This document shows positions 55,407-64,000 of a stretch of 64,000 bases of DNA, piece after piece (position 1 is the first letter of the stretch; the number at the start of each line of letters is the position of its first letter). The notes below the pieces were generated by a model that made no database searches, had not been told where the DNA came from, and saw only the letters and a program-made list of their open reading frames with translations. Source of the stretch: Arcticibacter tournemirensis. GTDB lineage: Bacteria > Bacteroidota > Bacteroidia > Sphingobacteriales > Sphingobacteriaceae. A program made the translations under genes and the position numbers. The stretch covers positions 992,001 to 1,056,000 of the forward strand of contig NZ_VFPL01000001.1 in the NCBI RefSeq assembly GCF_006716645.1, given 5' to 3'.

Positions 55407-56387
55407 CTAACGACCTACACCCTCTGAGGTCATCTGTATCCGTTTGATGGTTCCGTCTTTATTGTAGAAAAGTTTATCAATACATACAGAACGGCGGTAG
55501 CTGCCGCCTTCTGTATTAATGCCGCCGTTGTGGTAAACGAAATACCAGTTATTCTTAAATTGAACGATGGCTTGATGATTCGTATTTGAATTGCCCGCGA
55601 TCTCGTTAAGGATACCTTTATACTCCCAGGGCCCCGCTATATTTCTGCTCATTGAATAAGCTATCTTTTCCGGAAATCCTACCGCGTACGAAAGGTAATA
55701 CCAGCCCTTGTATTTATGGATCCACGGCGCTTCCGTGAAATGGGGCAGGTTAGTTACAGGAATGATTGGACCATCCGTTTCAATCATATTTTCTTTGAGT
55801 TTGACGTAATAGCACTGCGTGTTACCCCAGAAAAGATAAGCCTGGCCCTTATCATCGATAATTACCGTAGGGTCGATATCGTCCCAGCTGATCTTTGTAA
55901 ACTGGGTGGTCATGTTGTTGGTAATGAGCGCTGAGCCGCGTGCATCCTTGAAAGGACCGGTAGGGCTGTCTGAAACCGCTACTCCAATCGATTTCCCATG
56001 TATGTCTTTATGCTCAGCAGCAACGTACCAGTAGAATTTCCCATTGCGTTCAATTACCTGCGATGCCCAGGCATCCCCCTTCGCCCATGTAAAAGCGGAA
56101 GTATTCAGTGGTATCGGATGTTCAGTCCAATGTACCAGGTCCTCCGTCGAAAATACCAGCCATTCCTTCATCACATATCGGTTTTCGCGCGGCGGACACT
56201 CGTCGTGTCCAGTGTATAGATAGAACTTGTCCTTATAAACAAGTACGGCTGGATCAGCTGTATATTTATGCGTGATAACCGGATTTCCGTTGGATGTGAA
56301 AGTCGTATCGCCGTTTGCTTGTTCAGCGTGAACAGTAATAGCTGTCAAAATAAAGAGGAAAGAGAAAATGATGGAAAGCTGCTTCAT
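55407..56387 (-). CDS. GH43 glycoside hydrolase (arabinosidase/xylosidase-like)
   Basis: 326 residues with a signal peptide (to about 21, TVHAEQ). A five-bladed propeller with the three acidic residues in ITHKYTADPAVLVY (base Asp), DDIDPTVIIDDKG (pKa-modulating Asp) and HFTEAPWIHK (acid Glu). An alpha-L-arabinofuranosidase on pectic arabinan fits the neighbours. It is the only locus gene on the minus strand, convergent with one GH2 gene and divergent from the other, so it must have its own promoter. Confidence 0.92.
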   Translation of the reverse strand: MKQLSIIFSFLFILTAITVHAEQANGDTTFTSNGNPVITHKYTADPAVLVYKDKFYLYTGHDECPPRENRYVMKEWLVFSTEDLVHWTEHPIPLNTSAFTWAKGDAWASQVIERNGKFYWYVAAEHKDIHGKSIGVAVSDSPTGPFKDARGSALITNNMTTQFTKISWDDIDPTVIIDDKGQAYLFWGNTQCYYVKLKENMIETDGPIIPVTNLPHFTEAPWIHKYKGWYYLSYAVGFPEKIAYSMSRNIAGPWEYKGILNEIAGNSNTNHQAIVQFKNNWYFVYHNGGINTEGGSYRRSVCIDKLFYNKDGTIKRIQMTSEGVGR

Positions 56388-56613
56388 GTTGTCTGAATAT
56401 AATCGGTTTTTGAGAGTTAAATGTCAGTTAAACATTTATATTCTCTCGCCTAAAAATAGATAGTTTTATTATAAAATGCAATAACCAAAGACTTTAGCGG
56501 GCCAGCACGTCAGTATAGTACGGGATGGTAAATTGATCTTTCTGCATTAATTTTAGAACGAGGTGAAATTCTTTAAAGAACCTCCTGCTTAATAACCAAT
56601 TATAATCAATCTC

Positions 56614-59532
56614 ATGGGAATATTTTTGAAGTACATCAGAGTCATTCTTTTGATCTCTCTTCTGCTTGTAAATAAAGCGATATATGCTCTTCATTATACT
56701 GATACGATATCAATAACAGGGGTATGGAGTTTTCAGGCTGATCCATTGGATGCTGGTGTTTCGCAGCGCTGGTTCGAAAAGCAGTTAAAGGAAGATATAA
56801 CACTTCCTGGTTCTATGGCAGAAAACGATAAGGGGGATGAGATAACGTTGAATACAAAGTGGACCGGCAGTATATACGATAGCTCTTTCTACTTCAATCC
56901 CCGGCTCGCAAAATACAGGGAACCAGGCAACATTAAGATCCCCTTCTGGCTCACTCCCCGTAAGCATTATGTGGGCGCCGCATGGTATCAGAAGGAAGTT
57001 GATATCCCTGCCGGATGGAAGGGGAAGCATGTTGTATTATATCTGGAAAGGGCACATATCGAAACGCGTGTGTGGGTTGATGGCAGGGAAGCAGGCATGC
57101 GAAATAGTCTGGTTTCTCCCCATGAATACAATCTGTTGAAGTTATTAACACCGGGAAAGCATAAGATTACTATCCGCGTGGATAACCGGATTAAAGAAAT
57201 TAACGTCGGGCCCGACTCGCACAGCATCACTGATCATACACAGGGGAACTGGAATGGCATCATTGGGAAGATGTTCCTGAGATGCGGTTCTAAAGTTAGT
57301 ATTCGTAATATTCAGGTTTTTCCTGATATAGCGAACCGGATTGCCAGGGTAAAGATAAGCCTTGACAATGCGGATAATGCAGGGTTCAGGGGGATTATTT
57401 CTGTTTCGGCCCGCAGCTTTAACTCACCCTTTGTCAATGAGGTCAGTCCTGTAAAAAGTATGTACGAACTTAAAGGTACGAAGTCTGAAGAGCTTGAAGT
57501 CGTTCTCCCTATTGGTGATAAGATGCAGTTATGGGATGAGTTTAATCCCTCTCTGTACCGGCTTACTGTCAGACTTGAGGGAAGGAAGGAGATTATTGAC
57601 TCAAAAGAGATTCAGTTTGGAATGCGCGAATTTAAAACGGAAGGGAATAAGTTTCTGATCAACGGCAGGCCCGTTTTTCTAAGGGGAACAGTGAATAACT
57701 GTGAGTTCCCTTTAACCGGTTTTCCTTCGATGGATGTGCCTTCATGGGAGAGAATTTTCAATGTTGCAAAAGCACATGGACTCAATCACATGAGGTTTCA
57801 CTCGTGGTGCCCTCCAGAAGCAGCGTTTATAGCGGCCGACAAAGTTGGATTTTATCTTCAACCTGAAGGGCCAAGCTGGCCTAATCATGGTTCTGCTATC
57901 GGGCTGGGGCGCCCCATCGACCAGTATCTTTATGACGAGACAAACAGGATGACAAACTATTATGGAAATTACGCCTCCTTTTGTATGCTCTCTGCAGGGA
58001 ATGAACCGGCAGGAAAACAGGTAGAATATCTTAATGCCTTTATTGATTACTGGAAGAAAAAAGACAGCAGGCGGGTGTATACAGGGATGTCTGTCGGGGG
58101 CAGCTGGCCGGTGGTGCCGGATGCGGAATATCAGGTACGCGGGGGGGTACGGGGTCTTACCTGGGATAAGAGGCCTGAAACTGTTTCCGATTTCAGCGAA
58201 GGTTTAAATAAGTTTAAGGTTCCTTTTGTTGCGCATGAAATGGGGCAGTGGTGTGTATTTCCTGATTTCAAAGAAATAGAACAGTATACCGGTGTTTACA
58301 GAGCGAAAAATTTTGAGCTTTTCCGGCAGGACTTAACAGACCGGGGCATGGCTGACCAGGCTGATGACTTTCTAAGGGCGTCAGGTAAGCTCCAGGTTTT
58401 ATGTTATAAAAATGAAATAGAGAAGACCCTTCGTACACCGGGATACGCCGGCTTTCAGCTATTGGGATTACAGGACTTTCCGGGACAGGGAACGGCTTTG
58501 GTGGGAGTATTGAATGCTTTCTGGCGTGAAAAAGAGTATATTTCATCAAAAGAGTTTTCACGATTTTGCAACTCTGCCGTACCCCTTGCCAGGATCCCGA
58601 AGTTTGTATATACCTCAGATGAAACTTTTGAAGCAGGGATTGAGGTTTTTCATTCAGGCGCCCGGCCTTTGGAAAATGCACTATTAAAATGGAGAATTAA
58701 AGGCACCGGCGGAACCATTCTTGCATCTGGTACCTTATCGCCATTAACCAGCGGAAATGCGAACGGTATTCCGGCTGGTAAGATAAGCTTTCCCTTGTCA
58801 GAGATCACCAAAGCATCAAAGTTAAACCTGGAAGTATCGATTGAGAATACGGACTTCGTAAACGACTGGAATTTCTGGGTGTATCCCGCAACACAGGAGC
58901 CTTTTAAAAATGAGGTATACTACACCACTTCGCTGGACGCGAAGGCAAAGAATGTTCTCGACAAAGGAGGAAAGGTTTTTCTGAATGCGGCAGGAAAAGT
59001 GGTGAAAGGAAAAGAAGTATCGATGCATTTTGTTCCTGTTTTCTGGAATACTTCTTGGTTTAAGATGAGGCCCCCTCATATAACGGGAATGCTTATACAA
59101 TCCGGGAGCGCTGCATTCGCCGATTTTCCTACCGATTTTCACTCCGATCTGCAATGGTGGGAAATTGCCAACCGTTCGCAGGTCATGATCCTCGAAGACT
59201 TTCCTCCCGGTTTTAGACCATTGGTGCAGCCAATTGATACATGGTTTTTGAATCGCCGCTTAGGACTGATCTTTGAAGCCAGGGTAGGAAAGGGAATGCT
59301 GATTGTTTCGAGCGCCGATCTCGGTCCTGAAAGCAAAAGAGATCAGCCTGCGTCCAGACAATTGTTCACAAGCTTGATCCGTTATATGTCGTCCGGCCAA
59401 TTTAACCCGACTGCAGAAGTCGATTTTGACACAGTAAGGGATATATTTGAAACTCCGTCAAAAGAACGGTACGGTACATATACTAAAGATAGCCCTGACG
59501 AGCTGAAACCCGTACTTCATCAAAAGAAGTAA
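56614..59532 (+). CDS. GH2 glycoside hydrolase (second, divergent)
   Basis: 972 residues with a signal peptide (to about 26, NKAIYA). The sugar-binding domain has GVWSFQADPLDAGVSQRWFE and WYQKEVDIPAGWKGK. The barrel has FLRGTVNNCEFPLTGFPSM, acid/base Glu464 in SAGNEPAGKQ and nucleophile Glu542 in VAHEMGQW. It is distant from the first GH2 enzyme and belongs to the group annotated as sugar-binding-domain proteins in rhamnogalacturonan loci. Substrate is unknown; a beta-galactosidase or beta-glucuronidase activity on a decorated chain is plausible. Confidence 0.9.
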   Translation: MGIFLKYIRVILLISLLLVNKAIYALHYTDTISITGVWSFQADPLDAGVSQRWFEKQLKEDITLPGSMAENDKGDEITLNTKWTGSIYDSSFYFNPRLAKYREPGNIKIPFWLTPRKHYVGAAWYQKEVDIPAGWKGKHVVLYLERAHIETRVWVDGREAGMRNSLVSPHEYNLLKLLTPGKHKITIRVDNRIKEINVGPDSHSITDHTQGNWNGIIGKMFLRCGSKVSIRNIQVFPDIANRIARVKISLDNADNAGFRGIISVSARSFNSPFVNEVSPVKSMYELKGTKSEELEVVLPIGDKMQLWDEFNPSLYRLTVRLEGRKEIIDSKEIQFGMREFKTEGNKFLINGRPVFLRGTVNNCEFPLTGFPSMDVPSWERIFNVAKAHGLNHMRFHSWCPPEAAFIAADKVGFYLQPEGPSWPNHGSAIGLGRPIDQYLYDETNRMTNYYGNYASFCMLSAGNEPAGKQVEYLNAFIDYWKKKDSRRVYTGMSVGGSWPVVPDAEYQVRGGVRGLTWDKRPETVSDFSEGLNKFKVPFVAHEMGQWCVFPDFKEIEQYTGVYRAKNFELFRQDLTDRGMADQADDFLRASGKLQVLCYKNEIEKTLRTPGYAGFQLLGLQDFPGQGTALVGVLNAFWREKEYISSKEFSRFCNSAVPLARIPKFVYTSDETFEAGIEVFHSGARPLENALLKWRIKGTGGTILASGTLSPLTSGNANGIPAGKISFPLSEITKASKLNLEVSIENTDFVNDWNFWVYPATQEPFKNEVYYTTSLDAKAKNVLDKGGKVFLNAAGKVVKGKEVSMHFVPVFWNTSWFKMRPPHITGMLIQSGSAAFADFPTDFHSDLQWWEIANRSQVMILEDFPPGFRPLVQPIDTWFLNRRLGLIFEARVGKGMLIVSSADLGPESKRDQPASRQLFTSLIRYMSSGQFNPTAEVDFDTVRDIFETPSKERYGTYTKDSPDELKPVLHQKK

Positions 59533-59822
59533 CAGCAGCCTGCACCTTTCTGAAGAACTTGATCACTCTGTTTCCCGAACCGCGTGAGGCTATCCCCGGT
59601 GCAGCTTACCGCTCGCTCCGCTGCTGCTCAGGTTTTTATCGAAGGAGCACAAGACACGATAAAGGATGGTCGCTAAGTGGTGGCTTTCGTGTCCGAACCC
59701 TTTCTGATGCGGGTGCGAAGCGGGTACCCCCGTTCTCATAGGGCGGTTGCTCTGTAAAAAAGACATGACATAACTCTAAGTTGAAAGCAATTTGTATATT
59801 TATGCCTTTCTATTAACCGTTT
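59533..59822. other. 290-base GC-rich intergenic region
   Basis: Richer in G+C than its neighbours and holding several short inverted words (for example GCGGGTACCCCCG near 59719-59731). The only open frame (60 codons at 59559) shows no protein character. No RNA family recognised. Confidence 0.4.
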
Positions 59823-60956
59823 ATGAGAGTTCCTAGACTATTTGCTGTTTTAAATTTCCTTGCAATTTTATCATTATCAAGCCTCGCTGCTGCCCAGACT
59901 TCCGCAGCTAATAAGCTTTCGAAGAAAACGTATAAAAATCCTCTTAAAGTAGCCTTGGGCGATCCCTATGTGCTGCATGATAAGGGAACCTATTACATGT
60001 ACGGTACAGGTGGTGGCGCAAAAGATGGTTTTCTGGCCTATTCGTCCAAAGATCTCGTTAACTGGAAAAACGAGGGTCAGGTATACTTTGGGAATACGAA
60101 TAATTCATGGAGTACAGACGCTTTCTGGGCACCGGAGGTATATCAGGTGAAAGGTAAGTATTATATGTTCTTCAGTGCTCAATGGAGGCATAATCCAACA
60201 AACGAGGAAGAGAATTTTCGCATTGGGGTTGCTGTGGCTGATAAGCCTACCGGTCCTTTTAAGGACCTTAGTGATCGTCCTGTTTTCGATCCCGGATATC
60301 CGATAATTGATGCCAATGTGTTTTTTGATAAAGATGGAAAAGTTTATTTGTACTATTCCCGTTGCTGTTATAAACACGCCGTGGAAAGCGAAGTAGCGGA
60401 TTGGGCGCGTAAAAAGGGATGGTATAATAAAATCGAGGAAAGCTGGATATATGGTGTAGAGCTTAAACCTGACTTTAGCGGTGTAATTGGAAAGCCTGTC
60501 ATGATTTTACGTCCTCCTGTGAGTATGAAGGATAAGCAGGCCGAATGGGAAAGCCGTTCGGTTACATCCAAAGAGGTAAACCGCCGGTGGACAGAAGGGT
60601 CCACAACCTTTAGACGCGGTAATACTTATTATATGATGTATTCTGCCAACCATTTTGGCGGGGAGCACTATGCCGTTGGATACGCTACTTCAAAAAGTCC
60701 GCTTGGCCCGTATACTAAGGCATCAAACAATCCGGTACTTCAAAAGAATACAGAAAAAGGTGGCGACGTAACCGGAACAGGCCATAATAGTATAACGTAT
60801 TCTCCCAATGGCAAAGAAATGTTCTGCGTTTACCATGGTCGCACTACCTCCACAGGAAAAGAAAGGGTAGTTTTTATAGATCGCATGGATATTCTTAAAG
60901 ACGGCAGACTGGTGGTGAACGGCCCAACTACGTCTGCTCAGCCGGTACCATATTAG
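59823..60956 (+). CDS. GH43 glycoside hydrolase (arabinan/galactan-directed)
   Basis: 377 residues with a signal peptide (to about 24, LAAAQT). Five-bladed propeller; base Asp in VALGDPYVLHDKG, second Asp in IIDANVFFDKDG, acid Glu in RWTEGSTTF. The FWAPEVYQVKGKYYMF blade is typical of arabinanase-like and galactosidase-like GH43 subgroups. It is last in the polysaccharide locus and followed by the longest heptad-repeat palindrome. Confidence 0.92.
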   Translation: MRVPRLFAVLNFLAILSLSSLAAAQTSAANKLSKKTYKNPLKVALGDPYVLHDKGTYYMYGTGGGAKDGFLAYSSKDLVNWKNEGQVYFGNTNNSWSTDAFWAPEVYQVKGKYYMFFSAQWRHNPTNEEENFRIGVAVADKPTGPFKDLSDRPVFDPGYPIIDANVFFDKDGKVYLYYSRCCYKHAVESEVADWARKKGWYNKIEESWIYGVELKPDFSGVIGKPVMILRPPVSMKDKQAEWESRSVTSKEVNRRWTEGSTTFRRGNTYYMMYSANHFGGEHYAVGYATSKSPLGPYTKASNNPVLQKNTEKGGDVTGTGHNSITYSPNGKEMFCVYHGRTTSTGKERVVFIDRMDILKDGRLVVNGPTTSAQPVPY

Positions 60957-61140
60957 AGTATCAAGACACTAGTATCAAGTATCAAGACGAGAATCATAAT
61001 TTAGTATCAAGTATCTGGTATGAAGTATCGAGATAAGAATATAGAGCACTAACCTTAATGCGTATATCTTGATACTTGATACTTGCATCTTGATACTTGA
61101 GTTATATCCCGATACTTGATACTTGTGTCTTGATACTAAC
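60957..61140. repeat. long heptad-periodic palindrome after the polysaccharide locus
   Basis: TATCAAG starts at 60959, 60973, 60980 and 61005, continued by TATCTGG, TATGAAG, TATCGAG at 61012, 61019 and 61026. The other side has the complement CTTGATA at 61068, 61075, 61089, 61115 and 61129, with variants CTTGCAT and CTTGTGT in phase. All steps are multiples of 7 within each block. The whole 184 bases between the convergent GH43 and pflA genes is made of this. Confidence 0.88.
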
Positions 61141-61923
61141 CTATTTCAGCACCACATTCCCAAAATACTTGCTGAAAATGCTCAATGCTGTTTGCTTTAT
61201 CTCCTCTGATGGAGAGGGTGTATCTTTTAGTGGATACTTCATATTTAGGAGTTCCCACTTATGAAGGCCTAATTGATGGAACGGGATAATTTCCACCCTT
61301 TCCACAGTTTTATAATCTGTAAAACGCTGGCCCCATTCTTCGAGGTATTGCTCCTGATCCGTCCATCCCGGTACCAGAACGTAGCGCAGCCACATCCGTT
61401 TTCCGGAAGATTCTCTATAGGCAGCGAGATCTAAAGTATTCTTGTTTGTTAAACCCGTAAGCTTGTGATGAATATCGTCATTGATATGCTTTACATCAAG
61501 CAGCACCAGGTCTGTATGTTCCAGCAACTCATGAACCTGTGCATTGTTCAGCCTTCCGTTGGTGTCGAGGCAGGTGTTGATACCTTCCTCATGCAGCAAC
61601 TTAAAAAACTTAAGCAACTTACTGCGTTGAAGCAGAGGCTCTCCTCCCGATACTGTTACCCCACCTTCTTTTCCAAAATAGGTTTTCTGACGGATAGCTC
61701 GGTTCACCAGCTCTTTAATCTCTACCATTGTTCCCCCTCTGACATCCAGTGTATCGGGGTTTTGACAATAAAGACATCTGAACTGACAACCCTGTACAAA
61801 TATCACCATCCGTATGCCCGGCCCGTCGTGCGTACCAAATGTCTCAAGAGAGTGGATCCGTAAATGATCCGGATCATCTATATTCAGTTTTGCTGCTTCT
61901 ATATCCTGTAATGGAAAATACAT
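61141..61923 (-). CDS. pflA: pyruvate formate-lyase activating enzyme
   Basis: 260 residues, radical-SAM enzyme that places the glycyl radical on PflB. The sequence GTHDGPGIRMVIFVQGCQFR leads into the cluster motif Cys-x3-Cys-x2-Cys (CQFRCLYC). TVSGGEPLLQ and LDTNG match SAM binding. It follows pflB on the same strand after 114 bases that include a terminator-like hairpin. Active only under low oxygen, in line with the cbb3/HemN block in the window. Confidence 0.94.
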   Translation of the reverse strand: MYFPLQDIEAAKLNIDDPDHLRIHSLETFGTHDGPGIRMVIFVQGCQFRCLYCQNPDTLDVRGGTMVEIKELVNRAIRQKTYFGKEGGVTVSGGEPLLQRSKLLKFFKLLHEEGINTCLDTNGRLNNAQVHELLEHTDLVLLDVKHINDDIHHKLTGLTNKNTLDLAAYRESSGKRMWLRYVLVPGWTDQEQYLEEWGQRFTDYKTVERVEIIPFHQLGLHKWELLNMKYPLKDTPSPSEEIKQTALSIFSKYFGNVVLK

Positions 61924-61970
61924 ATCTCGAATTTAATCGTGTAAATATCGGTGTAATCCATCGATAATAA

Positions 61971-62005
61971 CAAAAGCCAGGCCGTTTTACAGAACCTGGC
62001 TTTCT
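61971..62005 (-). terminator. terminator-like hairpin between pflB and pflA
   Basis: AAAGCCAGG (61973-61981) pairs with CCTGGCTTT (61995-62003). Read on the minus strand the stem ends in TTTTGTTATT. It would end most pflB transcripts, leaving pflA at a lower level. Confidence 0.75.
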
Positions 62006-62037
62006 ATCTATGAAAAATGAAATAAATGGACTTGTTA

Positions 62038-64000
62038 TTACATACTTTCGTGGAAAGTACGGGCAATTACCTCCAATTGGTGAGCGCGCGAAAGGCGTAC
62101 AAAGTTTACAGCGTAACCTGAAACGCGGATCGTTAACTGTGGATAATTTTCTGGATGGTTGTAAGCATCCATCAGTGTTTCCCTGTTAAGAACGTTCACA
62201 TTCAAGTGATGTGCCATATGCTTGAAGTATCCTTCCATGGTGTTCACCAGGTTGTTGATCTGCTCTTCCCTTGTATCTCCCAGTGATTTCGGGATCATAG
62301 AGAAGGTGTTTGAAATTCCGTCCTGAGCATCATTATAATTAAGTTTTGCTACAGAATTCAATGACGCAATAGCACCGCTGCAGTCGCGTCCGTGCATTGG
62401 ATTTGCACCAGGAGCAAATGACTCACCTCCCTTACGTCCGTCAGGAGTTGCACCTGTATTGCTTCCATACATCACATTAGAGGTAATGGTAAGCAATGAA
62501 AGAGTAGGAGTAGAGTTTTTGTATGTCTGGTGTTTACGTAATTCATTAATAAAGAAATGAGTTACTTCCTGTGCAATGCTGTCGGCACGATCGTCGTCAT
62601 TACCGTACTGAGGGAAGTTTCCTTCAATTTTGAAGTCAACAGTCAGTCCTTTTTCATTACGAACCGGAGTTACTTTGGCATACTTAATAGCAGATAAAGA
62701 GTCTGCGATAATAGATATACCGGCAGCGCCGTAAGCTATATCAATCCGGGGATCGGAATCAATCAGAGCCATTTGAGCTCTTTCGTAATAGTATTTATCA
62801 TGCATGTAGTGAATGATAAACATTGCTTTAGCATATACCCTTGCCAGCTCACTTAAAGTGCGTTTGAACAGGTCGAATACCATGTCATAATCAAGAGTAC
62901 CGTCAGGCAGCTGAGGAATGTTCTTAATTACTTCAACGCCGTCATGTTCTTCGCGGCCTCCGTTTAATGCAATTAATAATGCTTTAGGCAGGTTGGCTCT
63001 TGCACCGAAATGCTGAATAGCCTTTCCTATTTCCTGGTAAGATACACAGCAGGCAATTCCATAGTCGTCAGAACCACGGTTCGGACGCATAAGGTCATCG
63101 TTCTCGTATTGAATAGAGGAAGTATCAATAGAAACCTGAGCACAGAATTTCTTAAAGCCTTCAGGTAGTTTGTCAGACCAAAGTACTGTCAGGTTTGGTT
63201 CCGGAGAAGCTCCTAAGTTATAAAGCGTCTGAAGGAAACGGAAAGATGTTTTAGTTACTTTCGTACGACCGTCATGCAGGATACCACCAATTGATTCGGT
63301 AACCCATGTAGGATCGCCACCAAAGATCTCATCGTAAGAGGCAGGGCGTAAATGGCGTACAGTACGTAATTTCATTACGAAATGGTCGATCATCTCCTGA
63401 GCTTCTTCTTCAGTGATCACTCCGGCTGCAAGGTCTCTTTCAATATAGATATCAAGGAATGAAGATACATTTCCTAATGACATAGCAGCACCGTCTTGCT
63501 CTTTAACAGCAGCAAGGTAGGCGAAATATACCCACTGTACAGCTTCAAGAGCGTTAGCAGCAGGACGGCTGATATCGAAACCATATTCGGCAGCCATAAC
63601 GATCATGTCCTTTAAGGCGCCAATCTGTGTATTGATCTCTTCGCGAAGACGAACTTTATGTTCAGTCATTTCACCGCTAACTTTCGCGAGATCTGCTTTT
63701 TTAAATTTGATCAGCTGATCTACACCATAAAGGGCCAGACGACGGAAGTCACCGATGATACGGCCACGTGCGTAGTTATCAGGAAGGCCTGTTAATACGT
63801 GTTTTGAACGGAATGCCCTGATCTCAGGATCGTAAGCGTTAAATACGCCTTCGTTGTGGTTTTTTGCGTAAGTGAAAATATCCTTTACTCGGTCAGATAC
63901 CTCTAATCCACGCTCTTTAACTGCAGATTCAACCAGCTTAATACCACCAAAAGGTTTCATTGCCCTTTTGAGGAATTGATCTGTTTGAATACCTACAATA
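62038..64000 (-). CDS. pflB: pyruvate formate-lyase (formate C-acetyltransferase), 5' end outside window
   Basis: Converts pyruvate and CoA to acetyl-CoA and formate in anaerobic growth. The active-site pair is GIACCVSYQ and the glycyl-radical loop near the C-terminus is RVSGYAVNF. The ATG at 63960 is not the true start: the frame stays open to the window edge and encodes [13 protein letters not shown] before MKPFGGIK, as in PflB of E. coli (IVGLQTD, then PFGGI). About 653 residues are visible; roughly 90 N-terminal residues lie beyond the edge. Confidence 0.95.
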   Translation of the reverse strand, partial: IVGIQTDQFLKRAMKPFGGIKLVESAVKERGLEVSDRVKDIFTYAKNHNEGVFNAYDPEIRAFRSKHVLTGLPDNYARGRIIGDFRRLALYGVDQLIKFKKADLAKVSGEMTEHKVRLREEINTQIGALKDMIVMAAEYGFDISRPAANALEAVQWVYFAYLAAVKEQDGAAMSLGNVSSFLDIYIERDLAAGVITEEEAQEMIDHFVMKLRTVRHLRPASYDEIFGGDPTWVTESIGGILHDGRTKVTKTSFRFLQTLYNLGASPEPNLTVLWSDKLPEGFKKFCAQVSIDTSSIQYENDDLMRPNRGSDDYGIACCVSYQEIGKAIQHFGARANLPKALLIALNGGREEHDGVEVIKNIPQLPDGTLDYDMVFDLFKRTLSELARVYAKAMFIIHYMHDKYYYERAQMALIDSDPRIDIAYGAAGISIIADSLSAIKYAKVTPVRNEKGLTVDFKIEGNFPQYGNDDDRADSIAQEVTHFFINELRKHQTYKNSTPTLSLLTITSNVMYGSNTGATPDGRKGGESFAPGANPMHGRDCSGAIASLNSVAKLNYNDAQDGISNTFSMIPKSLGDTREEQINNLVNTMEGYFKHMAHHLNVNVLNRETLMDAYNHPENYPQLTIRVSGYAVNFVRLSRAHQLEVIARTFHESM

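Noticed and set aside
59559-59741. 60-codon frame in the GC-rich gap
   Set aside because: Arginine-rich translation with no structure typical of a protein; explained by local base composition.
63960-63960. ATG at 63960 as the start of pyruvate formate-lyase
   Set aside because: The frame continues upstream with conserved PflB sequence (IVGIQTD) to the window edge, so this is an internal methionine.

Overview
The window looks like a chromosomal segment of a Bacteroidota bacterium, most likely Sphingobacteriales (Pedobacter-like). The reasons are a SusC/SusD pair with an ECF sigma/FecR switch, a fused CcoN-CcoO cbb3 oxidase subunit, a one-haem CcoP, tandem CusB-type lipoproteins with YTCPMHP domains, and a general lack of Shine-Dalgarno sequences. 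I saw no tRNA, rRNA, CRISPR array, insertion sequence or phage gene. The species cannot be named from the sequence alone.

Region 1 (1-4.4 kb) holds a trehalose/glycogen pair (treZ start, glgX), an unrecognised 599-residue protein and a small membrane protein. Region 2 (4.7-19.0 kb) is a respiratory, low-oxygen block. It has a lone ECF sigma factor, the copper ATPase ccoI with ccoS, a DoxX protein, the operon ccoNO-ccoQ-ccoP-ccoG-ccoH plus a TauE/DsbD_2-like membrane protein, hemN, a truncated 2-hydroxyacid dehydrogenase domain, and an overlapping two-component pair. The kinase has a PAS domain with the haem-binding residues of FixL. Its partner is a receiver domain fused to an FNR/CRP-type DNA-binding protein, so FixJ and FixK appear to be one polypeptide. 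FNR-like palindromes (TGAT-N4-ATCA or one mismatch) lie before ccoI and ccoN, which suggests a compact oxygen-sensing circuit for the high-affinity oxidase.

Region 3 (19.1-27.5 kb) is a copper/silver efflux operon: a frameshifted HYC_CC_PP-type gene, a CusA pump split into two overlapping reading frames, a TolC-like outer-membrane protein, two CusB-like adaptors and a DUF3347 lipoprotein closed by a strong terminator. Region 4 (27.6-36.4 kb) is an L-rhamnose pathway: RhaT transporter, bifunctional rhamnulose-1-phosphate aldolase/lactaldehyde dehydrogenase, rhamnose isomerase, kinase, and LutABC to oxidise the resulting lactate to pyruvate.

Region 5 (36.5-61 kb) is a polysaccharide utilisation locus: ECF sigma, FecR, SusC with STN domain, SusD, PL22 oligogalacturonate lyase, a GH28 remnant, a 1215-residue DUF4450-like protein, rhamnogalacturonan acetylesterase, a sulfatase, two GH2 and two GH43 enzymes. 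Next to the rhamnose operon this points to pectin, probably rhamnogalacturonan I with galactan/arabinan side chains. Region 6 (61.1-64 kb) carries pyruvate formate-lyase activase and pyruvate formate-lyase, the latter running off the window edge.

Five intergenic spots (about 12.1, 32.2, 35.8, 45.6 and 61.0 kb) carry degenerate repeats with a strict 7-base period, four of them folded as long palindromes. Each uses a different heptamer word but the same architecture.
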